64,000 bases of DNA, taken from assembly GCA_008727115.1 (NCBI GenBank), contig CP044131.1:3844001-3908000 (forward strand), given 5' to 3'. This DNA is from Comamonas testosteroni (lineage in GTDB: Bacteria > Pseudomonadota > Gammaproteobacteria > Burkholderiales > Burkholderiaceae_C). Positions 1 to 8,465 of the stretch are shown piece by piece. The notes below the pieces were generated by a model. That model ran no database searches. It saw nothing but the letters and a program-made list of their open reading frames with translations, and was not told the DNA's origin. The stretch's first letter is position 1; the number at the start of each line of letters is the position of its first letter. Both the position numbers and the translations under genes were made by a program.

Positions 1-1
1 T

Positions 2-2929
2 TTTGAATTCAACCCTGATGACCCCAATGGCCTTGACCCGCTGGACGACGCCATTAGCGGCGTTGCCGACAAACTGGGCGCCATCCTCGACCCTCTCCTG
101 AAAGACCTGCTGCCCGGAGGCATCGGCCAGGCGCTGACGGACTCGCTGGGCCTGCAGGTGGACTACGTCACCGACGGCATTGCCAACTTGCTGACCGATG
201 GTTTCCTGGGTGGCCTGCTGATGGGACTGGGCCTGCAGGAGTCGCTGGGCGGCCTCGTGGGCGCAGGCGGCAAGCTTGAAGGTATCTTGAACAACCTGCT
301 GGGCGAAGACGCCTTGCTGGGCGGCCTGCTGGCAGAGCAAGGCCTGATCGGCGGCCTGCTGGCCAATGACGGTCTGGTAGGACAGTTGCTCAACGAAAAT
401 GGCCTGGTCGGCCAGTTGCTCAGCGACAAAGGCCTGGTTGGCGGCCTGCTGACCGAGGGCGGAGCCCTCAACAGCCTGCTGGGTGCCATCCTCAAGGACA
501 ACACCCTTCTGGGCAACCTGCTGGGCGATGCACTGGGCGACAACGCCCTGCTCAGCGGACTGCTGGGCAACAACGGCGCTCTCAATGGCCTGCTCCTCGA
601 TGAAAACAGTCTACTTGCCGCCCTGTTGGGCTCCGGTGGCCTGCTCGGCGGTCTCACCGATGCCCTGTCGTCGCTGCTGATGCCCCTGGTATCCGACCTG
701 GCCGCCTCCCTGGGACTGGATCCGGTACTTGACGGTGTACTCGACGCTCTGCTCGGCGACGAAGGCCTGGTCAGCGGCTTGCTCGATGCGCTTTTGGGCG
801 ACTCCGGCGTTCTCACCGGCTTGCTCGGCGGCGACAACGGCCTGCTCACCGGCGACGGCCTGCTCGGCGCACTGTTGGCCGGTGACGGCCCTGTCAGCCA
901 GTTGCTGGACGGCCTGCTCGGCGAAAACGGTGTTCTCACCGGCCTGCTCGGCGAAAACGCCCTGGGCGGTGCACTGGGGGGCGACCTGCTGAATGGACTG
1001 CTCAGCGACAACGGCCTGATCGGCGGCCTGCTGGTCGGTCTGGTCGGCGAAAACGGACTGCTCTCCGGCCTGCTCGGCGATGGCCTGCTTGGCAGCGTCA
1101 CCAATGGCGGCCTGCTGGACGGCCTGCTCGGCGGCAATGGGCTGCTCGGTGGGCTGCTCGGTGAGAACGGCCTGCTCGGCGGTCTGCTCGGCAGCGACGA
1201 CGGCAACCTCGTCGGTGGACTGCTGGACGGACTGCTCGGAGAACACGGCTTGCTCGGCGGTCTGCTCGGTGGCGGCGGCCTGCTGGGAGGTCTGACCGAG
1301 GGCGGTCTGCTCAGCGGTTTGCTCGGTGACGAAGGCTTGTTGGGCGGTCTACTCGGCGGCCTGCTTGGCGGCAACGGCTCGGGCCTGCTGGACGGTCTGC
1401 TGGGCGACAACGGCCTGCTCTCCAGCCTGCTGGGTGACGGCGGCCTGCTCTCCGGCCTGCTCGGCGGCGAAGGCGGCGGCTTGGGCGATCTGCTCAACGG
1501 CCTGCTCGGCGGCCTGCTCGGCGGCGAAGGCGGCGCACTCGGCGGCCTGCTCGGCGGCAACCAGGGCCTGCTCGACGGCCTGCTCGGCGACCAGAACCTG
1601 CTGAACAGCCTGCTCGGCGAAAACGGCCTGGTTGGCAACCTGCTGGGCAACGAAGGCCTGCTGGGCAGCCTGCTCGGCGGCCTGCTCGGCGTCGGTAGCG
1701 AGCGCGGCCTGCTGGGCAGCCTGCTCGGCGAAAACGGACTGATCGGCGACCTGCTCAGCGGGCTCGGCGGCGACTCCAACCTGCTGGGCGCCGTCCTCGG
1801 CGAAAACGGCCTGGTCAACAACCTGCTGGGCAGCGATGGCCTGCTGGGAGGACTGCTCGGCGGCGGCGGCTTGCTCGGCGAGGATGGCCTTCTGGGCGGC
1901 TTGCTCGGCGGCCTGCTGGGCAATGACAACGGCGGTCTACTTGGCAACCTCGTCGGCGACGGTGGCCTGTTGGGCGGTCTGCTCAACGGCCTGCTGGGTG
2001 GCGTCCTCGGCGGAGGCAGCGGTGACGGCGGCAGCAACGGTGGTCTGGTCGGAGGTCTGGTCGGCGCCGTGGATGGCCTGCTCGGCGGTCTGCTCGGCGG
2101 CTTGCTGGGCGGCACAGGCAGCGGCGGACTTCTGGGAGGCCTGCTCGGCGGCAAAGCCAGCTTGCTGGCCATCGACAGTGCCACTCCTAGCACAACGGAT
2201 CTGATAGCTGGGCTGGAGCCAGTCTCGGATACCCCACTTGCCTCCGTGCAACATGTGCTCGAAAGCCTGCTGGACAGCACCCTGATCGAGCCCGTTGGAA
2301 ATCTGGTGGGCGGCCTGCTCGACACCGAAGGCAGCACACTGACTGAGGTCGACTCCTTGCTCAGCCAGCTCGCCAGCTCTCAGGACGGTCTGCTGAGCGG
2401 CGTGCTCGGTGGTGCGCTGGGCGGCGCGGCATCGGCAAACGACGGCCTCATCACCTCGGCCCAAGACCTGGTGGCCGGCCTGCTCGATGGCACGATCGCC
2501 GATCCAGCCATTGGGCTTGCAGATGCGGTGCTCAACCCCGAAACCGGCACCCTGGCCCCAGTCACCTCGCTCATTGAGCAATTGACCAGCGCGAAAACCG
2601 GCCCTCTGGGCATGCTCACTGAACTGAGCAACGGTCTACTGGCCGATGGCAGTGGCACACCACTGCCCCTGGTTGATACCGTCAATGACGTCGTCACCAC
2701 CCTTGCCGGCACTGACGGCCTGCTGGGCGGACTGAGCGACACGCTGGGCACCGTGCTCGGCGGCAGCCTGCTCGGACTGGGTGCAAAACCTGCCCTGACC
2801 CAGTCCGCCAGCGCAGACCCTATCAGCGCTGACCTGCAGCCCATTGCCACATCCATCGGCAGCCTGCCGGATGCGGGCGATGCCTCCCTCCAGAACCCGC
2901 TCCTGACCCAGCAGCATCAACTGGTCTAA
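2..2929 (+). CDS. giant Gly/Leu-rich repeat exported protein (5' end outside window)
   Basis: The frame is open from the first bases of the window, so the true start lies upstream; the first in-frame GTG, at 158, is internal. From about 160 to 2160 the protein is a quasi-repeat of LLGGLLGENG-type decapeptides: pairs of Leu spaced alternately four and six residues apart, Gly between them, and one variable polar position (E, D or N). The last 250 residues are less repetitive and end in QHQLV. There is no RTX nonapeptide array and no Gly-X-Y collagen period, although automated pipelines may give such proteins a collagen-like name. The codons are almost uniformly GC-rich, producing long false antisense frames. 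Neighbours are an OmpA lipoprotein and a type I secretion trio, so this is probably the secreted substrate, acting as a surface or matrix protein. Function is inferred from context only. Confidence 0.8.
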   Translation, partial: FEFNPDDPNGLDPLDDAISGVADKLGAILDPLLKDLLPGGIGQALTDSLGLQVDYVTDGIANLLTDGFLGGLLMGLGLQESLGGLVGAGGKLEGILNNLLGEDALLGGLLAEQGLIGGLLANDGLVGQLLNENGLVGQLLSDKGLVGGLLTEGGALNSLLGAILKDNTLLGNLLGDALGDNALLSGLLGNNGALNGLLLDENSLLAALLGSGGLLGGLTDALSSLLMPLVSDLAASLGLDPVLDGVLDALLGDEGLVSGLLDALLGDSGVLTGLLGGDNGLLTGDGLLGALLAGDGPVSQLLDGLLGENGVLTGLLGENALGGALGGDLLNGLLSDNGLIGGLLVGLVGENGLLSGLLGDGLLGSVTNGGLLDGLLGGNGLLGGLLGENGLLGGLLGSDDGNLVGGLLDGLLGEHGLLGGLLGGGGLLGGLTEGGLLSGLLGDEGLLGGLLGGLLGGNGSGLLDGLLGDNGLLSSLLGDGGLLSGLLGGEGGGLGDLLNGLLGGLLGGEGGALGGLLGGNQGLLDGLLGDQNLLNSLLGENGLVGNLLGNEGLLGSLLGGLLGVGSERGLLGSLLGENGLIGDLLSGLGGDSNLLGAVLGENGLVNNLLGSDGLLGGLLGGGGLLGEDGLLGGLLGGLLGNDNGGLLGNLVGDGGLLGGLLNGLLGGVLGGGSGDGGSNGGLVGGLVGAVDGLLGGLLGGLLGGTGSGGLLGGLLGGKASLLAIDSATPSTTDLIAGLEPVSDTPLASVQHVLESLLDSTLIEPVGNLVGGLLDTEGSTLTEVDSLLSQLASSQDGLLSGVLGGALGGAASANDGLITSAQDLVAGLLDGTIADPAIGLADAVLNPETGTLAPVTSLIEQLTSAKTGPLGMLTELSNGLLADGSGTPLPLVDTVNDVVTTLAGTDGLLGGLSDTLGTVLGGSLLGLGAKPALTQSASADPISADLQPIATSIGSLPDAGDASLQNPLLTQQHQLV

Positions 2930-2940
2930 GACCGCCACCC

Positions 2941-2971
2941 CTTGCCGGCCCGGCTTGCCCGGGCCGGCAAG
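2941..2971 (+). terminator. strong intercistronic hairpin, possible attenuator
   Basis: A perfect 13-bp GC-rich stem (CTTGCCGGCCCGG and its complement) closes a 5-base loop just after the repeat-protein stop codon. It is followed by GAAATAGG rather than a T-run, so it is not a classic Rho-independent terminator. It could stabilise the upstream message or reduce read-through, giving high substrate and low downstream expression. The ribosome-binding site of the next gene (AGGAG, 2977-2981) starts six bases after it. Confidence 0.55.
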
Positions 2972-2987
2972 GAAATAGGAGACTCTC

Positions 2988-3506
2988 ATGCCCCGGAAAC
3001 TTCCGCTTCACATCAGCCTGCTGCTGGCCATCGCCCTGAGCGGCTGCGCAGCAGTGTCCACGACCAATACCAATCGCACCGAACGCCACTACGCATTTGG
3101 TGCCCCCAACAACGCGGCAAGTTCGGCCGTGGCCCCTATCGTCACCACGGCTAGTACAGGGCGGGCGGGCCCTGCTAATGTCGCCCACATCGTTTACTTT
3201 GACTTCGACTCGTACACCGTGCGGCCAGCAGACCGCAGCATCATCGAAAGCCATGCCCAATGGCTGCGCAACCACCCTGAGCAAAAGCTGATGCTTCAGG
3301 GGCACACCGATGCCCGGGGTGGCATCGAATACAACCTTGCCTTGGGTCAAAAGCGCGCAGAAAGCGTGCGCCAAAGTCTGGAACTTCTGGGCACTCCAGC
3401 CCGCCGTGCCGAGCCCGTAAGCTATGGAAAAGAACGACTAGCAGACCAGGGCAGCAGCGAAGCAGCTCACCAGCGCAACCGCCGTGTCGAATTCAGCTAC
3501 CAGTAA
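2988..3506 (+). CDS. OmpA-family peptidoglycan-binding lipoprotein
   Basis: 172 residues. The N-terminus is a lipoprotein signal with lipobox L-S-G-C (Cys20). Residues 65-172 form an OmpA/Pal-type domain with the typical strand VYFDFDSY, the peptidoglycan-binding stretch LQGHTDARG and a closing NRRVEFSY. The family anchors the outer membrane or an outer-membrane machine to diaminopimelate in the cell wall. A good AGGAG site lies 6 bases before the ATG. Position between the repeat protein and the secretion genes suggests it anchors or organises the export apparatus or its product; that role is inference. It is too short and in the wrong context (no tolB, no ybgF) to be the housekeeping Pal. 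Confidence 0.85.
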   Translation: MPRKLPLHISLLLAIALSGCAAVSTTNTNRTERHYAFGAPNNAASSAVAPIVTTASTGRAGPANVAHIVYFDFDSYTVRPADRSIIESHAQWLRNHPEQKLMLQGHTDARGGIEYNLALGQKRAESVRQSLELLGTPARRAEPVSYGKERLADQGSSEAAHQRNRRVEFSYQ

Positions 3507-3526
3507 TTCCGTGAGCCCTGACAACC

Positions 3527-6499
3527 ATGAAAGCTGAAAATCCATTGCTGATGCGGCCAAACCAGACCCATTTGTCTGGAAGCTCGGTCGAAAGCATGGC
3601 CGAGCAGCGCCTGTCTCTGCAACTCACACAGGCGCTCGCCTATCTGCAGATCCGGGCACGGCCACTGCACGCGCAGGATTTCGGTTTTTTACTGCTTTTT
3701 TCCGTCGCTTCGGAAAGCAGCAACTCATCAGTCTTTTTGGTTGAGGGCTCTTCACTGGAGGCTGCTTGGCGCAAAGGTGCCACCAGAGTACGCCAATGGG
3801 CATGGGCACGACAGCAAGAGCATGTGCAATTGCGCATTGATTGGGTGCAGGACATCACCCCTCTCCCCGAAAAAGCCGCATTGCGCGGCATCACATCGTG
3901 GAAACACCGCTCTTCTAAAACCCTTGCTTTGGCCGATAGCGATCTCGAAGCAGCCACCCCCTTGCTAAAAGCAGCCTTGATGGACGACGGTGACAGCCTG
4001 AAATTCATGCATCAGCACGGGCAGCCAGTCCATCTGCTTCATCTGCAAGGCGTCTATATAGCAGACAGCCTAACAGCGGCATCCTCTCTTTCCCATTTTC
4101 AAGGACTGAGCCAGACCAAAGCAGAGCCGGACACTCCAATTCCTGCTCCATTCATCACCGTACTCGATATGCTTTTGCAACAGGTTGGAGGCAGTTGGGA
4201 ACATTGTCACGACTTTTTCGACCACCTGTGCCACACCTATGCTTTGCTGCAAATACAGGCCCGTTGGCAGCACAAAGAACTGGGCATTGCTCAAGCCCGA
4301 GCCATTGATTACATCCTCGCACAGCCACAACAACTGATTGCTCAAGATGACATTAGTGTCTCACTCACATTACTCGTGCTCTGCCGCTACCTTGCGAGCT
4401 CAGAGGCCAATGTGCAAACACTGCCGCCCCTCACCCAATACATAACACAGCTCAATCAATGCCTGCGCACAGAATCAGCGCTTGCAAAGCTCGCGATGCA
4501 TGTCTGCAGCAGCGCGCAGACAGCAGGCTCATCAAACCTCTCCTCCCCGCCCAATACTGAGCTTCTCCTTTCGCTCATGGCACTGGCATTGCAATCCTTG
4601 CACCAAGCCAGCAATCCTCCTTTAAGTGAAGCGGCCCAGGGAATTTTCTTGGAGGAAATTGCTTATCTGAGCTCAGACCTGCAGACCCACTGCAGCCCCC
4701 AACTCCCCCTTTGGAGCCAGCAGATTCGGCGCTGCCTGGACGAAATCAGCGAATGCACTATCTGGCCTGAAATTGCCATCTACCTACCATGGGAGCTGCG
4801 CCGTCATGCAGTCTTTCTCCAGTCGGATTCACTGGAAATACTGTTCAAGCCCAATGCCACCATACGGTTATTCTCCCGGGCCATCGCCTGCGCTCAGTTG
4901 CTGGATGCACTGAACCTTGAGACACCGAGCTCCGCCACTCCGCACTTGACAGGCTGTCTCACTGACAATAGCGACCAGCCTCAGCACAGCCCCGCACGAG
5001 CCCAATTGGACCCCATCGCAGGTACACCTGCACATCAGCCCATGTCGTGGGACAAAGCTACTGTGGCCCAACTCATGGAAGGTCAGTGGCTGGAGCCCAT
5101 CAATGCCACCAGCATCAACGAGTTTCGCGGCCTGCAGTCCAGCCTTCAAACCGGCACGCCAGGTGCCGCCATCCTCGTTCGGCAAGCCGACTACGCCCCG
5201 GGAGTACCTGTAGCAGCTCTGCCAGCACTGCCAAAAACCGTGCTCATTAGCAACCCACCACAAGGTCTGCTTCAGTACGGCTGTCCAGTGCTGCATGCCG
5301 AAGATATACCTCAAGGCATGCGCAATTGGGCTCGAGCCGCACGCAACCGTGTTCGGGGCCCCGTCATAGTTGCCGTGGGGCTGGCCGGAAAAACATCGAC
5401 CCTGAGCATGGTGCGCCAATGCCTACAAGGACGCGCCGACCCACAGGCCGATGCCCTCCTGTCTCAGGACCTTGCACTGCAAATGATCAACTGGAGTGAC
5501 TCCAGTCCCTGCGCGCTGGCCGAGCTTGCATGGCGAAATATCAGCGACCTTGTATTCGTACAGCCCGACACTCTGATAGTCACCAACGTTTGCGACAATG
5601 AAGTAGCTTTCAGCACAGCGCCCGAAGACGAGATCGCACTCGAAGAAATCGCCACTCGAAAAATTTTGCCGCTGTTGCAGGCAATCCGGCCCAATGGCTC
5701 TCTAGTCATCAACCATCGACTAGGCAGCACCCTCGCAGTACAAAAGGCTGCGCACAAACGCGGCATCCGCATCGCCACCTTCGGAAGTCAACAAGGGGCC
5801 AGTGTCCAAAGCAGCAGCTCCTTGTGCGGAAATATTGTGCACGCCACCATTCAGAAAAAGCTTGAGCCCATGCAGGTGCAACTGCAACTGCAGGCCGTGG
5901 GTGAGCACATGACAAGCAACGCCCTGGCCACGCTTGCCACTCTTGATCTACATATATTTCCACGCCACTTCGTCGAACAACTCAACCGCTGGCTCCCTTT
6001 GCCTGGAGCTGGGCAGCCAGAACTATTGCCCGACGGCATGAGCCTTATACGACACAGCCACTGCACCAGCCTCACTGCCATGCATGCTGCTTTCAGGCAG
6101 TTGCAGATGTTGAGCCCCAACGCCAACCAGCGCATTGTCGTTCTCGCCGGCCTCCCGAACAACTTTCAGACAGCCTCAGGTCTGGAGCAAACCACCCTCA
6201 TGCTCGAAGCACTGCTGCGCACATCAGGTGCGCGTCGGGTACTGCTGCACGGGGCATCGTTACGCCGTCTGGCCGATGCACTGAATAACTTTCTGCATGT
6301 CAACTGGTATGACGACCTTAATACCCTTATTGGATCTCTGCTGTTAACCAAAAATGCCAAAGACACCATTTTGCTTGCCGGCACAGAAGGCATTAATTTA
6401 GCCATTGCTTCGGAAGCAATTTGGGATAGCTACGAGCATTCATCCTACAAAGATACAAGAGATACAGAAATAAACAAACAGTTTCAAAAAATACAATAA
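3527..6499 (+). CDS. Mur-ligase-like protein of unknown function in an export locus
   Basis: 990 residues without signal peptide, so probably cytoplasmic. The C-terminal part (about 600-970) resembles MurF/MurE-type ligases: P-loop G618-LAGKTS624, a TNV strand, SLVINH (where MurF has N-x-D), then VGEHMTSNALATLA, matching the substrate-domain start of Mur ligases. Key MurF features are altered: the DSYNANP-type loop is replaced by RHSHCTSLTAMHAAF, and the His that usually follows TNV is missing. The N-terminal 600 residues are Leu/Gln/His-rich, probably largely helical, and I do not recognise them. The gene appears less GC-rich than its neighbours. Mur-type enzymes form ATP-driven amide bonds, so modification of the exported repeat protein or synthesis of a polyamide is possible, but the changed residues also allow a non-catalytic role. 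No strong ribosome-binding site is visible. Confidence 0.6.
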   Translation: MKAENPLLMRPNQTHLSGSSVESMAEQRLSLQLTQALAYLQIRARPLHAQDFGFLLLFSVASESSNSSVFLVEGSSLEAAWRKGATRVRQWAWARQQEHVQLRIDWVQDITPLPEKAALRGITSWKHRSSKTLALADSDLEAATPLLKAALMDDGDSLKFMHQHGQPVHLLHLQGVYIADSLTAASSLSHFQGLSQTKAEPDTPIPAPFITVLDMLLQQVGGSWEHCHDFFDHLCHTYALLQIQARWQHKELGIAQARAIDYILAQPQQLIAQDDISVSLTLLVLCRYLASSEANVQTLPPLTQYITQLNQCLRTESALAKLAMHVCSSAQTAGSSNLSSPPNTELLLSLMALALQSLHQASNPPLSEAAQGIFLEEIAYLSSDLQTHCSPQLPLWSQQIRRCLDEISECTIWPEIAIYLPWELRRHAVFLQSDSLEILFKPNATIRLFSRAIACAQLLDALNLETPSSATPHLTGCLTDNSDQPQHSPARAQLDPIAGTPAHQPMSWDKATVAQLMEGQWLEPINATSINEFRGLQSSLQTGTPGAAILVRQADYAPGVPVAALPALPKTVLISNPPQGLLQYGCPVLHAEDIPQGMRNWARAARNRVRGPVIVAVGLAGKTSTLSMVRQCLQGRADPQADALLSQDLALQMINWSDSSPCALAELAWRNISDLVFVQPDTLIVTNVCDNEVAFSTAPEDEIALEEIATRKILPLLQAIRPNGSLVINHRLGSTLAVQKAAHKRGIRIATFGSQQGASVQSSSSLCGNIVHATIQKKLEPMQVQLQLQAVGEHMTSNALATLATLDLHIFPRHFVEQLNRWLPLPGAGQPELLPDGMSLIRHSHCTSLTAMHAAFRQLQMLSPNANQRIVVLAGLPNNFQTASGLEQTTLMLEALLRTSGARRVLLHGASLRRLADALNNFLHVNWYDDLNTLIGSLLLTKNAKDTILLAGTEGINLAIASEAIWDSYEHSSYKDTRDTEINKQFQKIQ

Positions 6500-6511
6500 A
6501 TAAAGCGCTTA

Positions 6512-6539
6512 GCATTGATCTCTCTCGAGAGAGTAATGC
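6512..6539 (+). repeat. perfect CTCTCTC/GAGAGAG palindrome in AT-rich gap
   Basis: The 128-base AT-rich gap before the ABC gene contains a 14-base perfect palindrome, extended by GCATT/AATGC arms into a hairpin. No T-run follows on the + strand. It may be an operator or an RNA element controlling the secretion genes. Confidence 0.4.
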
Positions 6540-6627
6540 CAAAAAAGTACTTTTAGAAATACTTCTGACATAAATCAAACCTCTCGCCGAAACAAAATCT
6601 TCCTTACGCCAAAGAATTGACAAGACA

Positions 6628-8465
6628 ATGATTCGTTATCTGCTTCCGCATCAGCTGGTTAAGACTGCTGGCACCTCGCCGGAAGCAGAGACAGGTCCGT
6701 CTTTTTCCACGGCTATTGCCAACTCCTTCCAAAAAAGCCATTCCCAGCTGCTCAAGGCAGCCTGGCTTTCGCTCCCCATCGGGCTGCTCGGCCTGTTGCC
6801 CTCCATCTTCTTGCTACAGGTCTACAACCGTGTCATCGCGCGTGGCGGCATGGCGACACTGACCGCCATGGTAGCCGGAGTGGTCAGCTTTCTGGTGCTC
6901 GAATGGTGGCTCAGGCGCCAGCGTGCACTAGCTCTGCGCGAAGCAGGCGCCATGATTGATCGCGATGTCTCTCAAGCCCTCATGCACTCCATGCTCAGGC
7001 GCCCACTGGCCATGCTGGAGTCGCGCTCTGCCAGCCAATGGCTGCAACTCTTTCGTGACGTAGGCACCATGCGCTCAGGCATTTCTGGCGGCCTTGCCAG
7101 CGCTGTGCTTGACCTCCCCATGGCCGTGCTGGCACTCATCGTCATCGGCGTCATTGCATGGCCTGTTCTGCCCGTCATGCTGCTGGCCATGACCATCCTG
7201 GCCGGCCTGGCATGGTGGTGGGCCGACGAGGTACGCAGTGGCCGCGTTGAAGAAGTTGTTCAGTCTCGCCAACTCGACCGCAACACCGCCGAAATCTGCA
7301 ACGCCAGAACCACGCTCAAGATCATGGGCTACAGCGACCCCGCCACCGACAACTGGCAAAGCGGCTATGACCGCTGGCTGGCCGAAAGCTTTCGCAAAAA
7401 CGGCGAAATGGAATCTGCACGCGAAACCAGCACGGTCTTGCTGACCTTCTTCTCCATCGCCACCATCACCGTCGGCGCCATTGCCATCAACGCGCAATGG
7501 ATGAGCATCGGCAGCCTCATGGCCATCAACCTCCTGTCCAGCAAGGCCCTGTCCCCCATCGCCCAACTCGCAGGCAGCTGGCGCAGCGTGGCGCGCTCCA
7601 ACGAAGCAGCTCAACGCCTGCAAAATGCGCTTGACGAGCCCGTTGACACGGCCGGCCAGAACATGCAACTACCGCGCCCCCGTGGACAGTTCCGGCTCGA
7701 GCAACTCAGCTTTCAGTACCCCAATGTGGCCACACCACACTCGATCAAGCCTCTCTGAGCATCGGCCCTGGCGGCCTGCACGTCATCCTGGGTCGCAACG
7801 GCGCTGGAAAATCTACGCTGGCCAAGCTCCTCGCCGGCCTGTATCGCCCAACGCACGGTCACATCTACATCGACGAATACGATATGGCGCAATTTGCCAG
7901 CGCCGACCTGGGACGCTGGATTGCCTGTCTATCGCAGCAGGTTTACCTGTTTGGCGGCCCCATCATCGACGGCCTTCGTCTGGTCGCCCCCGACGCCACA
8001 GACCAGAAAATCGTCGCCGCCTGCCAACTCGCTGGCGCACATGAGTTCATCTCCCAACTTCCCGAGGGCTATCAGACCCGCTTGGGTGAAGGCGGCTCAG
8101 GCTTGTCTGCGGGCGAGCTGCGCAAACTGGCCCTAGCCCAGCTGTTCCTGCGCGACCCCTCGGTTCTTATTCTTGACGAGCCCAGCAACGATCTTGACAT
8201 CGACAGCGAAACTGCCTTGCTGCGCACACTGACACACATCGCACAGAAGCACACCGTCATTGTCATCACGCACTCGCTGCGCGTGGCATCCATCGCCCAG
8301 CAGATCTACCATGTTCGCGGTGACGGCAGCATCGAGCACGGAGCCCCAAAGCAGCTGTTGCCGCAGATCTTCCGCACTCCATCACAGCGTGAAGAGGCCG
8401 ACACCAGCTCGTCTGCAGCCAACACCTCTCCTCCCATCTCACCGCAGAAGGAGAGCTCTCAATGA
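6628..8465 (+). pseudogene. type I secretion permease/ATPase, split by a one-base frameshift
   Basis: Two frames together encode one exporter of about 612 residues. The first (6628-7758) holds a short N-terminus without a C39 peptidase domain, the membrane domain (LPSIFLLQVYNRV is typical of the PrtD/LapB-type family), and the start of the ATPase domain. It ends at TGA 7756 in the middle of that domain. The second frame, open across 7740-8465, continues with LSIGPGGLHVILG, Walker A GRNGAGKST (about 7791-7817), the signature LSAGELRKLALAQ and Walker B VLILDEPS. Restoring one base near 7735-7741 joins the parts. No slippery heptamer is visible there, and no good start precedes Walker A, so the ATPase cannot be made separately. 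Either a real inactivating mutation or a base-calling error. The stop overlaps the HlyD start (ATGA). Confidence 0.8.

Noticed and set aside
611..1246. Ala/Gln/Glu-rich minus-strand frame inside the repeat gene
   Set aside because: It is another antisense reading of the same repeats with no domain and no start signal.
160..2160. Tandem repeats as a CRISPR array or RTX/collagen domain
   Set aside because: Repeats are coding and lack spacers; neither GGxGxDxxx nonapeptides nor Gly-X-Y triplets recur.
163..2337. 724-residue minus-strand frame (Pro/Ser/Arg-rich) opposite the repeat protein
   Set aside because: It is a by-product of the Gly/Leu repeat and GC-rich codons; composition is only Pro/Ser/Arg and there is no ribosome site.
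6600..6628. TTGACA just before the exporter ATG as a -35 box
   Set aside because: It lies five bases from the start codon, leaving no room for a -10 box and leader.
7720..7760. Programmed frameshift in the exporter gene
   Set aside because: No X-XXY-YYZ slippery heptamer or following pseudoknot was seen at the junction.
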